A stretch of DNA of 64,000 bases from Tetrapyrgos nigripes (lineage: Eukaryota; Basidiomycota; Agaricomycetes; Agaricales; Campanellaceae): contig JAACJM010000106.1 of the NCBI GenBank assembly GCA_013368315.1, positions 186,001 to 250,000 on the forward strand, given 5' to 3'. Below are positions 37,628-49,063 of the stretch, piece by piece. The stretch's first letter is position 1. Each line of letters starts with the position of its first letter. The notes under the pieces were generated by a model. It made no database searches. It was given only the letters and a program-made list of their open reading frames with translations, and had not been told where the DNA came from. Made by a program: the position numbers and the translations under genes.

Positions 37628-38895
37628 TCACAGCGGCATCTCAAAGAAAGTAAATCTCAACACCCCCCTTTGATCCCAACTAGCCAACGTCCTCCGCACA
37701 TGTTCCACAATACTACTCTCCAATCTCACATCTCCTCGTGCATTTCTGCTGTTCACCAAAAAATGTATAATCTTCAACTGAGCAAACTCCACTCGATCCA
37801 GTTCTCGGCTAATGTGGGGAAGAAGGCGTTGGTCGATATAGAATTGACGTGATGCAGCGAAAGCGATTTCGAGGATTTGGAGGTTTGTTGTCGTCACTTG
37901 TTTCAAGATTGGGAGAAGCCAGGATATCATACCGAATACCCTGTCTGGCGAAAAGAAGCTGAGGTATTGAATGGAGGTGTTGTTGGAGATGTCTAGGGAG
38001 GAGATTGTACGATCGGAAAGAACATGCTCTGAAAATAGAGGAGGTCAAAAGAGGGCTAATGGAAGTAGATATGAGAGGGAGGCTTACGGCGAGATACAAT
38101 CGTAAGACGAGTAAGAAGAGGTCCCAGAGATCTCAGAAGACATGATGCATTTCCTTCTGTCAGAGAAGTTCGGGCTCCCAGACGCGTTATTTCCCAAGAA
38201 GCTTGCTTCGACAGTTTCTCGGAAAATAGACAGTTCAGTCTTTTTTCGAGAGCAGGTTCGGAGCTACGGAGCTCCAAACCGCACTGGATTTGGGATTGCA
38301 ACTCGTCTAATGAATCCAGGGAGATCATATCCGAGCTGCTCTCCATGTCCTCTTGCAGGACAACTTCCCCGTCCAAAAATTCTACACTTCGCAAAGTTAT
38401 GGATCGTAGAGGAAGACAAGCTCCGAGGAACTCGGAGTAATCCCGTGCATGAGGAAACCGTACATCTTCCATCTCCAGAGACGTTATCATACGTGCGATC
38501 CTCCCCAAACACGAGATAACTTCAAGGCCCAAGAGCGACCAGCTAAAATGTTCAATTGAAAGGAGGGACAGCACCCTCTGCGAAGCCAAGTAGGATAAAA
38601 TCGCAAGTAGACTTTCTAAGCGCTTCGTCGTCCACGGCCTATTTGCAAGGTACGTCCCGAGGATACGAAGCCGGCGTACACGGGAGAACATGACAGAGCG
38701 GGAGAACGACGAGTCCAAAAACGATCTGAATGCATCTACGGTGTGAGTGCTGAGGGTAATGGATACAAACGCGTGGGCGTAGGTGCGATATCTCCAATGT
38801 TTGCAGACGAGGCTGGTCGTAAGGAGGCTTTCCTTGTCCCAGCTCAGTATATCGATGATGTTTTCTTGAAGTTCCGGAGGAAGGCGGATCATCAT
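37628..38895 (-). CDS. F-box protein
   Basis: Two exons (38088-38895 and 37628-38028) join in frame to 402 residues. The protein opens with a cyclin-F-type F-box: LPPELQENIIDILSWDKESL, then TTSLVCKHWRYRTYAHAF. It is followed by Leu-rich, LRR-like segments (RVRRLRILGTYL, ITSLEMEDVRF, LRSITLRSVEFLDG). It probably acts as a substrate receptor of an SCF ubiquitin ligase; the substrate is unknown. The start uses the ATG pair at 38895/38892 immediately before the F-box. Its 3' end faces the FAD oxidase, with about 200 bp between the stop codons. Confidence 0.82.
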
Positions 38896-40403
38896 ATGCG
38901 CTGGCTAGATGGTGTACAGGGTTGAGAGATCCGTTGGGACAACTAGGACGACTTACCATGAAGAAGATCAAGCTGTCAACAATGTCGGGGAAGACTCAGC
39001 ACTGGCAAAGCGGTTGTTTTAATCATGGTGACTGTGAGAGAAGGGTGCTAATATACCAAACCAAGACTGATAACAGGAAACAGCTCGGGTTACTGATAAA
39101 CTAGCATTGAATGAGATGGCACTAGGTAATGAGCGACGTCCGGGATGAGCAAAGCACCTGACCGGTACTATTCAGTTTCAATTTGGGTCACGGCGAATTG
39201 CGTTCTCCTTGACAATTTGGAAGGCGCGTTCAAAGACATAAGCTGATCCCTGTCAGTTACCAGGATGGATAATGATCGGACATGGGTCTCCGTGGATTCT
39301 GGTTCCTATCTTTGCTGGTACAGCAAGTCATTCTGTGGCGTGGCTGAACACTTCAAGTTATGACACGGTCACCGGTTTGGCAACGGAAAAAGTCGAGCCT
39401 GAATAGAAAGCCAAGAGCATCTGAGTTCAAGCAGGTGTAATGACGAGAAAAATGTTCCTAATGTGGGCAGTCGTAATTCGGCCGGTTCTTCGAGAAGTCT
39501 ACTTCGTCCTCGAGGAATCTCTGGTCGGTTGATGGCCAGAATGATCTCCATTGAGAAGCAGAAGCACCGCGCCATATTAAAACACCATATATATAAGCAA
39601 TGAGCCAAACAGCGAGCTTGTCAGCTTGAAAGTTGAGTTAGACTCACAGCTACCCGCATAATAATCCTAGGAGCGAGCTATCCACCGGCCGTATATGATC
39701 ACTATCAGTTCTGTAACTGCCATGGGCGCAACATACCTTCCCCCGAGTGATACGCTTCTTCAAGTTTAACGTCTATCCACAAACTCCGCCGATGAAGCAA
39801 ACAGAAACAGTCGTGGACACATGAACGTCGATAAGCGTCGAGGACCAGAGACTTATTGGCGGGAGAGACTAGGAGGAGTTAGACTCGAACCACTCAGCGC
39901 ACTGTGTAACACTTTGATGACAGTCGCTTCGCCAAGCGGTTTGATCGACTTTCATCAAACCTTGCAGAAGTGACTGGCTCGAGTCTAAGGAGGAGTGGAT
40001 TACCCGGACCAGGTCCAAGAACTGAGTACTGCAAGGGAGTCAGATCATGACCGAAAACTCTGGACTCGACTGGATTTGTCAATGTTTGGTTTCCCACTTT
40101 TGTTTTCCCGTTTTTCCGACTCGCGAGCTCAGCCTCAAGTAATTACTCATACGCTCAAGATGCTCCTGCAATGTCATTATCTAGATCCGTTCTCATCTCA
40201 TTTTACGACGATGTAAGCGAAAACTTTGATTATTTCTTCAAAGAACATTAAACTAAGCACTACTCGTACAATAGAGCCTTGACATTGGTCCCAAATTGAA
40301 AAAATATCGCGAACAAGAAAAGAAAAGAAAAAGTCTACCGAATCCTGATTTGAAGGTCCAAATCCCTAGACTAAGACCGTCCTTCAACTTGGCCTAGTAC
40401 GGC
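38896..40403. other. Intergenic region holding a nested inverted-repeat structure
   Basis: No coding gene is supported here. The notable content is the nested inverted repeat at 39879-39988, listed separately. Confidence 0.45.
39879..39988. repeat. Nested inverted repeats able to form alternative hairpins
   Basis: Outer arms 39879-39894 and 39973-39988 are inverted copies (14 of 16 bases, TTAGACTCGA core). Inside, 39913-39926 (TTTGATGACAGTCG) pairs with 39946-39959 (CGACTTTCATCAAA) at 13 of 14 positions. A competing perfect 8 bp hairpin, GGTTTGAT (39938-39945) with ATCAAACC (39954-39961), uses the same right-hand bases. Function is unknown. Confidence 0.7.
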
Positions 40404-41753
40404 CTACGGAAAGAAAAAGTACGTATCCAACGCCCTCTGCTCTTCTTCTGTCAGCTTGGCATTAACATCAACATCAGCTTCGTCGTTCCCACTTCCATTT
40501 CTATGTCCATCCCCATTCCCGGTCCCGGTCCCACTTCCAGTGGACATGAAATACGGCCGAATACCCGCATTGTCCAATCCGGCAGCATAGCTCGCTAATG
40601 CACCCTCGTGCGTAAGATGCGAAGTCGTACTACTACCACCCTGGTAGCTGTAGCTACCCGACGGGATCGAAGCAGCATAACCCTGCCCATGAAATGAATT
40701 CGAGTGTAAATCCGGAATAGAATGCGGGTAGGGATAAGGGTGAGGAGGATAATGCAGAGGAAGAGATGAGTTCGCCCGAAATTGGTTTTGGTACGCGTGG
40801 TGACCGTATCCAGAACCAGAGCCGGAGCCGGAGCCGGAGGGAAACGCATCAGCCATGGGAGGGAGGACGTAGGGCTGATAGTGTCTCGCAAGTTGAGGTT
40901 GAGGTTGAGGCTGAGGCTGGGGTTGGAGTTGGGAATGTGAGCTCGAGGAGGGGGAGCATTGGAATTGGGATTGTCGATATGACACTGAACTTGGCATTGG
41001 CGCAGTCGAGTTGATAAAAGTGTAGCTCCTGGGAGTGTCATCGCTCTGCGAATGATTATAAGAAGAGAGGATGTGTTGAGAAGGGGAGTTGTGGAATGGG
41101 GTGGGGACGGATGGTGGTATGTTGTGGTGCGGACTCTGCGAATCATGACGAAGTCAGTACGAAGTGGGAATCGATGAAAAGAAGATGAGACTCACCATAT
41201 CCATGATGACGGGAGAGAGAAGACTTGATGTGTGTTGCTCGTTCGAAATCTTCTCAGAAGCTGACCGTGTTTTCCTGGGCCTTCCACTTTTCTGCTTCTG
41301 CTTCTGCGGTTCCTGCTTCTTGTTCTTGCTACTCACTGGCTTGAACACATAATCGGGATAAAGCTCGTGGTGTCGGACCTTCTCCAAAGCCGCCAAATGG
41401 CGATAACGAATTCTCGTTTCCTCTGGAAGCCTTGCCCAAGCTTCTCCAGCGTCCTTGGAGATGTCGCCTTGTCGTTCTGACCTGGCCGCGTTCTGTTTTT
41501 GCTTGAGCTCCTCGACGAAGTCGCAGCGGAAAATGATGAAGGGGTTTCGGGGACGGCGGACGCGTTCACCCTCGGAGGGGTCAGGGGAAGTAGAAGCAGA
41601 GGGCGAACTGGGAGAGTCGACTTGTTCGGAGGCGTCAGAAGAGGAGGAAGATTCATGATCGGATGGTTGGAGTTCCTCTTCTACTACGTTGGGAGGAGTC
41701 CATCCAAAAACGTTGGAACGCTTTTGTGAATTAGAGCGACGTTGGGGTGGCAT
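40404..41753 (-). CDS. HMG-box transcription factor (MATA_HMG-like)
   Basis: Two exons (41196-41753 and 40404-41135) join in frame to 429 residues. The HMG box spans about residues 66-139: RRPRNPFIIFRCDFVEELKQ ... SKDAGEAWARLPEETRIRYR ... LEKVRHHELYPDYVFKPV. It has the sequence-specific type of start (PRNPFIIFR) seen in fungal mating and development regulators such as Ste11/Prf1-like factors. Basic residues follow (KNKKQEPQKQKQKSGRPRK, AT-hook-like GRPRK). The rest is Pro/Gln/Tyr/Ser-rich and looks like an activation region. It is probably nuclear. A link to the pheromone-like gene 12 kb away is tempting, because such factors drive pheromone genes, but nothing in the sequence proves it. Confidence 0.85.
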
Positions 41754-42717
41754 GTTTGTTGGTGGGTGAAGACGATGTAAAGTGGGTTGTCAGTACAATT
41801 GGATGTGGTCTGTGAGGGCAAAATATATATGGCCCCGAGCCATGTTACGCTTGGACTGTCTCGTTGCCATTTTGGGCCTTGGTGGTCCCAAAGCACAATT
41901 TTGGGTGCAAAGCGTTGATGGTGTTTCCATTTACGGAAGAGTTGCCTTGTCCCAATGGACCCAAAGACGGAATCTCATGACGAGCGCTCTTGCATTTTCC
42001 CTTGTCTGCAATATGGGCGGTGTAGATACTTCCTTGACTTGCTAGACCGTCCCCAGTCTCCGTTATCCAGACGACGGGAATGCCTTAATGGTGTACATAA
42101 TTCACACGACAGCAGGCGAGGCTGTTCAGGTGCCGAAGGCGTGCTTGGACCTTCAGTGTGGACACATCGCATGCGACTTTTTTTGCTTAATTTGCAATCA
42201 TTGCATCTATGGCCCTGGCGCATTGTCCGTTCCAGCATGTCCTACGCGTTCCCCAGGTGCTCGGCATCATAGAAGAATCCTCCGAAAGGTCGGTCAGTGT
42301 ATGAACGTCGTCGAGGACAGTTCTTTACATGGCTTGTAGTATGAATGCGAGTGCTGATATTTATGAGCAATGTTTTCTGCCGTATACCTTCGTAAGCATG
42401 CTGAAAGATGGGTGAATCGGAAACCTTGAGTCGAGCGTCGAGACGCGGATAGGGGTTACCTTAAGTCTTCCACGTGGGTGTGTGTGACAAATTTGTTGAT
42501 TTTCCATTTTGGGCACAAGAGCACTTCTTTTGTTACCTCGAAAAATGCATAGGCCCCAACAACGCAATCTTGTATTATACTCCCACCTATTTTTCTCTTT
42601 TTGCTCCTGCGGCTGAAGAAGAAGCTGTCCTGGCTTTTTAGCTCAGGAAAACTTGCCAGAATAACTGACAACTACATACTAGACAACTACCTTGATCCCG
42701 AAGGAATTACGGATAAC
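41754..42717. other. Divergent intergenic region
   Basis: This is the shared upstream region of the minus-strand HMG-box gene and the plus-strand RING gene. Only short unrelated open frames are present, and no motif is recognised. Confidence 0.4.
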
Positions 42718-44720
42718 ATGGATGTTCTGGTGGGCGAGACTTCTAGTGAGTCCCATTTTCGATGTTTCCAGGTGTCAGGACTAATAAGCCACTATGAAGG
42801 TCGAAGCAGGAAACGTGTGCGGTTTGAGGACAGCTCAGAGGGCTACAAAACTCAGAGCAGCAAAAGGCCCAGGATAGACGCCTACCCATTCGTCGTAGGC
42901 TCCAGCACCAGCACCGTCAGCGGCGGTCAGTCTTCGTGGCGTCCTAGCTTAACTGATGGGTCAATCCAATCCCTTCCAATTGACGAACCAATTGACGAAG
43001 AGGATTTCGAGGATGACCCAGTTGACTTCGATATCGTCAGCTGGCAGAAACTTCTGCGTCGTCTCATTCAAGCTGACAGCCTGGAGGACACCGAACCCTT
43101 CTCCTCATCTTCAGAGCCCAGCAGCTCTACCGCTATGCCCTCTTTCGATGACCGCGCGTCCATTCCAACCACCTCAGAGACACCTGCAACGCTGATCCCT
43201 CCTTCTATTCCAACCATCCCAGAGATACCTGTACCATCCATTACTCCTTGTATACCAACTGCCGAGTCCACCACTGTTATAGATCCTTTCGACGACCCCA
43301 ACGTGTCCTGGGTTTCTCATCCTCTTCTTCCACCAAATGTCCTGGTGCCTACAGACCAAGGCAAATGGCCTTTAGTCCTGCAGTCGTTCTTACGCGAACA
43401 CTTAGGCGGTCCTACACCATTTCGTGACTTTCTGCGAAGTATTCGACCGAAATGGCCTCAGGTTGTTGCGCAGGTGCTTGGGATGAGCGAAGAATATGGC
43501 GAATTCGGTAGGAGAGAGGGACAAGGGGTTAGAGATGTTGAAGAGGCTTCTTCAGGTGTTTCCCGTCATCCTCAGTCTTCGTGGGCAGGACACGAAGACT
43601 GGACGAGTACTCGTCAAGTACCTGTCGCTACGAATGGCGCAGGTGGAAATGACGACGAAGAAGAAGAGGAAGAAGAATGGAGCGAAGAAAGTGACGAGGA
43701 TATTGATGAAGTCCTGGCACGCAGAGCAGTCGCTCAAAACCATATGGAGAGGATAGATGAGCTGGATTCTCGTGGACATTGGGAAGTCCCGTCTCTCCCA
43801 GTTCAGGACATCTCTTCCGACAGACATAGTCTCGAGACGTCTGGCTTTCATCCCTCAGTTGATGAAGTTCTGGATGACAGGGCCCAGAGAGCTCAAAACC
43901 TTGTTGAGAGCAGAGATGAGTTGGATCCTCATGGGCGTTGGGAATTCCTGTCTCTCCCGGTCGAGAGCTCTTCTTCCGGCAGAAGTAGTCCAGCGACGTC
44001 TAACTTTCATACCCTCGAAAGCGATCATTGCGACAATTGTCATCAAGCCGAACAGACTATGCCAGAGTCTGACCCTGTCGACGAATCATATTCTGACCCC
44101 TCCCCATCTATCGGTCACATTCATGCCGTCTCACCTGCTCCAAGGTCCAACGATGACACGAACGACCAAGCCAGCGATGACGAAGACGATGACGAAGATG
44201 AAGAAGAAGAACAAACCAAACTCCTTCTATCCTCTTACCGCTGCCCTATCTGCCTCTCCCCACCTCGCAACGCAACACTGACACCCTGCGGCCACATCAT
44301 CTGCGGAGCATGTCTCTTCCAATCGATCAAAGCAAGTGGTTATGTCCCTCCTTTAGCAGACGAAGTAGGCGATGTCGTCGCTGCTGGTGCTCGGCAATTT
44401 GATGATGCAGAGGGAGATGATAGGCTTCCTGTGATTTATGATGGTCAAGGTAGGAGGTGGAGGTGGAGATATAGGATGAATGAGCGTGGAGGGGATAGAG
44501 GGAGGATATTTAGAGAGAGGGTGTTGGATAATGGTGATCGTGAGCCGAGGTATGGGTTTGGTTTTTGTATTCTGGATCTTCGTGACTATTTGCTGATGAC
44601 GTCTCTTTGAATTGTGGTTTGTTGTACAGGTGCCCAGTATGTCGAAGTGTGATTCACGGTTGGAATGGAAAAGGAATGGGTGTGGTTGGGTTGAAGGTTC
44701 AGGTCGAGCAGGAGGATTGA
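42718..44720 (+). CDS. RING-finger protein, paralog of the gene at 15356-17053
   Basis: Exons 42718-44549 and 44630-44720 give 640 residues. The N-terminus has a basic nuclear-signal-like RSRKRVRFEDS, then Pro/Ser/Thr- and Asp/Glu-rich sequence. The RING starts at residue 509: CPICLSPPRNATLTPCGHII, then CGACLFQSIKA. After an insert of about 75-80 residues comes CPVCRSVIHGWNGKGMGVVG. As in the paralog, a phase-2 intron sits exactly before the last CPVC (PR|CPVC), and the tails share VI-GW-GKG-GV-GLK. A RING insert this long is unusual, and an unrecognised intron there is possible. I chose the ATG at 42718; the open frame runs upstream to about 42601 without another ATG. Likely an E3 ubiquitin ligase; target unknown. 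Confidence 0.82.
43705..44010 (+). repeat. Internal tandem duplication in the RING gene (two copies, about 150 nt)
   Basis: Copy 1 (about 43705-43853) and copy 2 (about 43861-44010) both start GATGAAGT(C/T)CTGG. They encode DEVLxxRAxxxQNxxExxDE, then LDxxGxWExxSLPV. The copies keep the reading frame, with scattered substitutions. Confidence 0.8.
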
Positions 44721-45255
44721 AGTGCTTCATGAAATGCTCTTGTTCAGACACCATCTTTGGTATGTCGGCGACCACGTCAGTATACTGGGTAATGGCTGAT
44801 TTTTAGAAAAGACCAGACTTCTCGTTGTGGATTGCAGAGCTTGGAGAGGCTTGAAAGGAGACGTTTGGCAGTGGCCTTGTATCCGTTAAGCTGGCGGTTT
44901 GGGTACAAGTGTACTACGCTGTTTCCGACAGTTACTAACTCCACACACGCTTATATCCCTCCCTTCTCTTATGCGGCCTCCTGTGATTGGGATTGTCTGG
45001 CGTCAGTCACCACTGTTTTGTCTGTAGATGACTATGAACCGGCAGACTTGCCGGAGTTCGAGCTCGTCAAGTCATTGGGAAATCAGAGTTGGCTTCCTCC
45101 TTGTACATAGACTGTATACTAGACCTAATCACATAGTACAAATGTATTCAGGACCTGGAGAAAATATCATGAAGATAATCGCCAAAAATTTGCGTAAGGG
45201 TCATGTGAGCCTGCTACTCTTCACCGTCACCTCTACCACCTCGTTCTTCGTTGCT
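44721..45255. other. Intergenic stretch
   Basis: A 92-residue open frame at 44832-45110 is present, but it has no recognised family and may be untranslated sequence of either neighbour. Confidence 0.35.
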
Positions 45256-46250
45256 ATGTCTCAATCGCTGCAGCTAGCCCAGGACCAACTGCTAGAATTA
45301 CTCTTGCAACTTAAGGTTCGTGTAAAATGGCCGAAATTGACTCAGCTATCCAAAGCTCACGCAGTTTCCTTTTCTTTCTACTCGAACCAACCCTTACGCG
45401 AAATGGCTTGCTGGATTACCGCTTCAAAACCATATTCATATGCAATATGTCTAATATCTTCTCCCTTTTGCTACGTTCCCAGAGAGCAGGGCCAGTTGCA
45501 GCGAAACAAATCCTCAATAGTCAACCGCCAATAGCATATGCTCTGATCACTCTTATGGTGTCTATGAACGCAATCAGCGTTGAAGCATTCCAGGTGCGCA
45601 GTGATACCTCTTGTTCGCATATTCCTTGCTCACACATCCCTCTATGACGCTACCCCTCATCCAGAAAACTCTAGCTGACTATACAGCCGCTCAAACAAAT
45701 TCTTCTGCGCAACAAAATCCATCACGGACAACTATAACACCAACACCCGCATCCTCAATACCACCGCATATGCAGGCTGCCCAGTCACAATACCGTGGAG
45801 GAACACCTCCGACAATGTCAACGCCGCCTCCTTCAACGTCGACACCTCCAAACGCGTACGCGCAAGGATATAACCAAGTAGGATCGTCAGGGTACAACCA
45901 ACAGGGAGGATATGGTCGTCCACAGGGTTATAGTCAAGTCCCTTCGGGCTCTGGGCAGAGTAGTTACGGTGGTGGACAAGGAGGATATGGAGGATATGGT
46001 GGTGCTGGTGCCGGTTCTTCACAACAACAGCCAACTTTACTGGCATCTGTGAACCCGGCGGTTCTGGCTGCGATTCCTGAAGAGCAGAAAGCGATGGTGG
46101 TGCATGTTTTGTCTATGAGTCAGGAGCAGATTAACGCGCTGCCACCGCAAGACAAGGCAAATATTATTCAGCTGGTGAGCATGTCACTTTTTTTCTGTGG
46201 ACCGGGCATGGCTAACTCTTCATTAGAGAGCTACGCTCGGTGCCAGCTAG
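45256..46250 (+). CDS. CstF-64-like 3'-end processing protein lacking an RRM (hinge plus C-terminal domain)
   Basis: Exons 45256-45315, 45483-45593, 45665-46174 and 46227-46250 give 234 residues. The N-terminus MSQSLQLAQDQLLELLLQLK with AAKQILNSQPPIAYALITLM and VSMNAISVEAFQKTLADY matches the CSTF2 hinge that binds CstF-77/Rna14. The C-terminus AIPEEQKAMVVHVLSMSQEQ, then INALPPQDKANIIQLRATLG, matches the CSTF2 C-terminal three-helix domain. Between them is a Gly/Gln/Ser/Tyr-rich linker. No RNA-recognition motif precedes the hinge; the ATG at 45256 begins the hinge itself. It resembles Pti1/Ctf1-type partners in cleavage and polyadenylation, or a gene where the RRM is encoded elsewhere. Role in the nucleus is inferred from the domains. 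Confidence 0.82.
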
Positions 46251-47724
46251 GTTTGGCTGTCAAGCTGGGTGGTCAGAGATCTTCCGTTGGACATGTTAGA
46301 CTTGGGTGTGTTTTTGTGTTCTTATATGATGTGTACTTTATATTTGAATTGTTTGAAAAAACTGGTTCTTCTGCAAGCATTAGTTTACCGACTATGATAT
46401 CCCTCATATGATCTCTTGGTACCATCATTGGACTGGCGTTTGCCTCACAGTATCAGACTCGTCATCTCCATTCGAGGCAGGCTATGTGCAACCTCTAGAT
46501 TGGGGTCTTGCGATGGTTTGCATTCCAACCACGCAATCTGGACGACGATGAAACGTCACACAGACTTTCCGAAAGGCCATATGGTCAAAACTAGCTGTTG
46601 CTGGCCACGCCCATCATGATCACTGGCAGTGCCACAGTTGGATACTTTTGCGATACTGATGCTGCAGCTAGACGACGACCAAGGCCTTCAAGCCAGCAGC
46701 TTATATCCCATCTCGACTGCCGTATCCGGTGGGATTTCCCTTCGTATCAAAGTGTACTAGTCAGGTATGCTTATCGGTTATCTCGGGGTTACGTATCGGC
46801 GCAACTTGAGGTTTTAGCAAGCAAATCCCGGAGTGGGCAAATCTTCACAACTATGGTCATTCCAGATTTAGGCCTAATGTCATTTGAAGATAAGGTCACT
46901 TTTGACTCTCGTCGTGCCAATGAGCGTTTTTGTCTTGGTATATCCTCAATCGAAGATTTGTCCTTCGAACCCTCGTCCCGAAAAAAAAGTCCAGCGTGAG
47001 ACGCTTTCCCAGTAGTACGTCGTGTTATCTGTTTCTTGCACTTCTTACAGCGTCCTTTTGCAAGAAGAATGACAATGGCATGGAGCTGGTATGAAGTAGA
47101 ATCCTTGTAAGTATAAAGGAAAGTCTGTTCATCTCGATCAAAATCAAGTTATGATTGATTTCACCAAATTTACTCGAAGACCCAAGGACTCCGAGAGACT
47201 TCTGCACCCAGCCGAAGTCACAGGGCTACTGAATGCTGTATTTAGGGTTGGAGTGAGTACATTTCCACTTAGAAGAGTGTCTCCGGTATTCAATCTAGAG
47301 TCTTTTCTCCAGATTGGTGATCTTGGTCCCACCAGTCCTCGACCTTGAATTGTGCAAATCTTCATAGGACATTTCGGTACATTTTGCTTCCGGTTCTCCA
47401 AGATGACTACCTGGTATAGCAATGAAATTAGGTATCTCTCATCTCATTATCCATCTATCTTACACAGCGCCGTGGGCGTAACGCTTCTAGTTTAGGACCG
47501 AGTCTCGAGTCGGATATCGCCAGCTTGATCCGTTTCTCGAGTCGAGATATCGCACGCGTGCATATGGACACAGCATTGATCGTGTGTGCTGCGCTCACAA
47601 TGAAGCAATGCGACTTCCATCATGGAGCTTCTCTTGACGAAGTTCATTCAGGCCTTCCTGGGGAGTATAAATTCGTATCCACAGGTGGTCAGTGGCTCCC
47701 TCCTTTCCTTTGAATGCCCACGCA
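46251..47724. other. Intergenic stretch
   Basis: Short open frames occur on both strands (for example 46598-46999), but no motif or splice pattern supports a gene. Confidence 0.4.
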
Positions 47725-49063
47725 ATGGCCAACTTGACCTGTGAAGATCTCCCTAACCCCTTGACGCCTCTGGCATGGCTTGATCCCAATATCGCAAACC
47801 ACGTAGAGATATCGAGATATGCGTCTGCTATAACTATTGGTGTACGTACTGTTGATTGATAAGGACGAAAAAGTATCAGCTAAATGACATCTTATAGGGA
47901 TTTGTCTGGGATATTGCTGTGAATATCGACAGTGACTACGTACTACTCTTCAAGAAGAGGATCAAGCATCCGACTATTATTTACTATTTATCACGGTGCG
48001 GGCAATGAAGACTGCGTACAAACCCATTATTGATCGTGCGGCCGTCCTTAGAATATTCACGTTGGGATATATTCTGACCAATTTTACTCTGCAAGGTGAT
48101 TCCTTTTCTCGGGAATTGTATTCCGTCGGTTTGGCTTATATGCATCGTAGCTGGGAACATTCCTAATTGTCAAGCCTTAATGTCTGCGCAGGGCGCTTTC
48201 CTGGCCCTCTCTCAGGCCACCACCTCTCTCCTATTTCTATTTCGAGTTCAGGCCGTCTATAGGCACAAGAAGCTGGTTATGGTCTTCTTCTACCTCCTGT
48301 GGCTCACCAACCTTACCTTCTCGATTTTATTCCCTGTACATCTCCGGGCTAACCACATCCGACCCACACGGGCCTGCATAAACAGTGGCGTAACAAGCTT
48401 TTCGGAGGGCTTCATCGCCTCTATCATAGCTTACGATAGCGCTGTGTTCATTGCAGTCACGTACCAGATTCTGAGGTCATCCGTTTATGAAGTGGGGAAG
48501 AGAGCTCAGTTACGCGCTTTCTTCGGGTTTGAACAACTTCCCGCTGTCTCACGAGCTCTGCTTTCTGGAGGACAGCATTACTACTTGTGAGATTCTCTTC
48601 TATTTACCCTCTTTGATTCTTTGATCCTTCGCTAACGTATTCCTAAAGCATCACCATTTGCTGCAACATCGTGAACCTCGTGTTGAAGCCTGCTCTTCAT
48701 ACAACTAGCCCCGTCTTTCCCGGAAAGGTGACCGTACCCGTCATGGCAATAAGTAATGCTATGGCTTGTATCGTCTTCCGGAAGATCAAGCTGGGATTGA
48801 TTTCAGACGATGGAAGCGTTTTGGGCCCCATCATCACCTCGGAACAAATAACTGGCCAACAGAACTCGATTCCTCTCCAATTCAGCACTGGTCGGAGAGT
48901 CTCTGAGCCGGATGATTCAGTGGATAGGTTTACTTTTAGTGGAAATGGTGCTACTGGTCCGCAGAACCCCTTGACGATTGAGGTACAGATTGTGGAGGAG
49001 AGGGACGTGTCGGACATGAGTGACATGAGTATCAAGAAGGCTGCCTCTAACTCGGATATGTAA
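47725..49063 (+). CDS. DUF6533-like seven-transmembrane protein
   Basis: Five exons (47725-47841, 47898-47995, 48052-48095, 48151-48586, 48649-49063) join in frame to 369 residues. The family pattern is clear. An N-terminal helix is followed by DYVLLFKKRIKHPTIIYYLS. Then come a Cys-bearing loop (NCQALMSAQGAFLALSQATT), a FLFRVQAVYRHKK helix end, and YDSAVFIAVTYQIL. The late block is LRAFFGFEQLPAVSRALLSG with GGQHYYFITICCNIVNLVL and ISNAMACIVFRKIKLG. This is the large orphan membrane-protein family of mushrooms, sometimes regarded as receptor-like; ligand and function are unknown. The hydrophilic tail is cytosolic by analogy. No signal peptide is seen. Confidence 0.85.

Noticed and set aside
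39879..39900. tRNA-like GGTTCGAGTC on the minus strand
   Set aside because: No complete cloverleaf; the bases are better explained by the nested inverted repeats.
46411..47724. Possible gene from open frames around 46598-46999 and 47151-47348
   Set aside because: No recognisable motif, and neighbouring frames cannot be joined by plausible introns.
47725..49063. STE3-type pheromone receptor
   Set aside because: The seven-helix gene matches the DUF6533-type orphan family, not the STE3 pattern.
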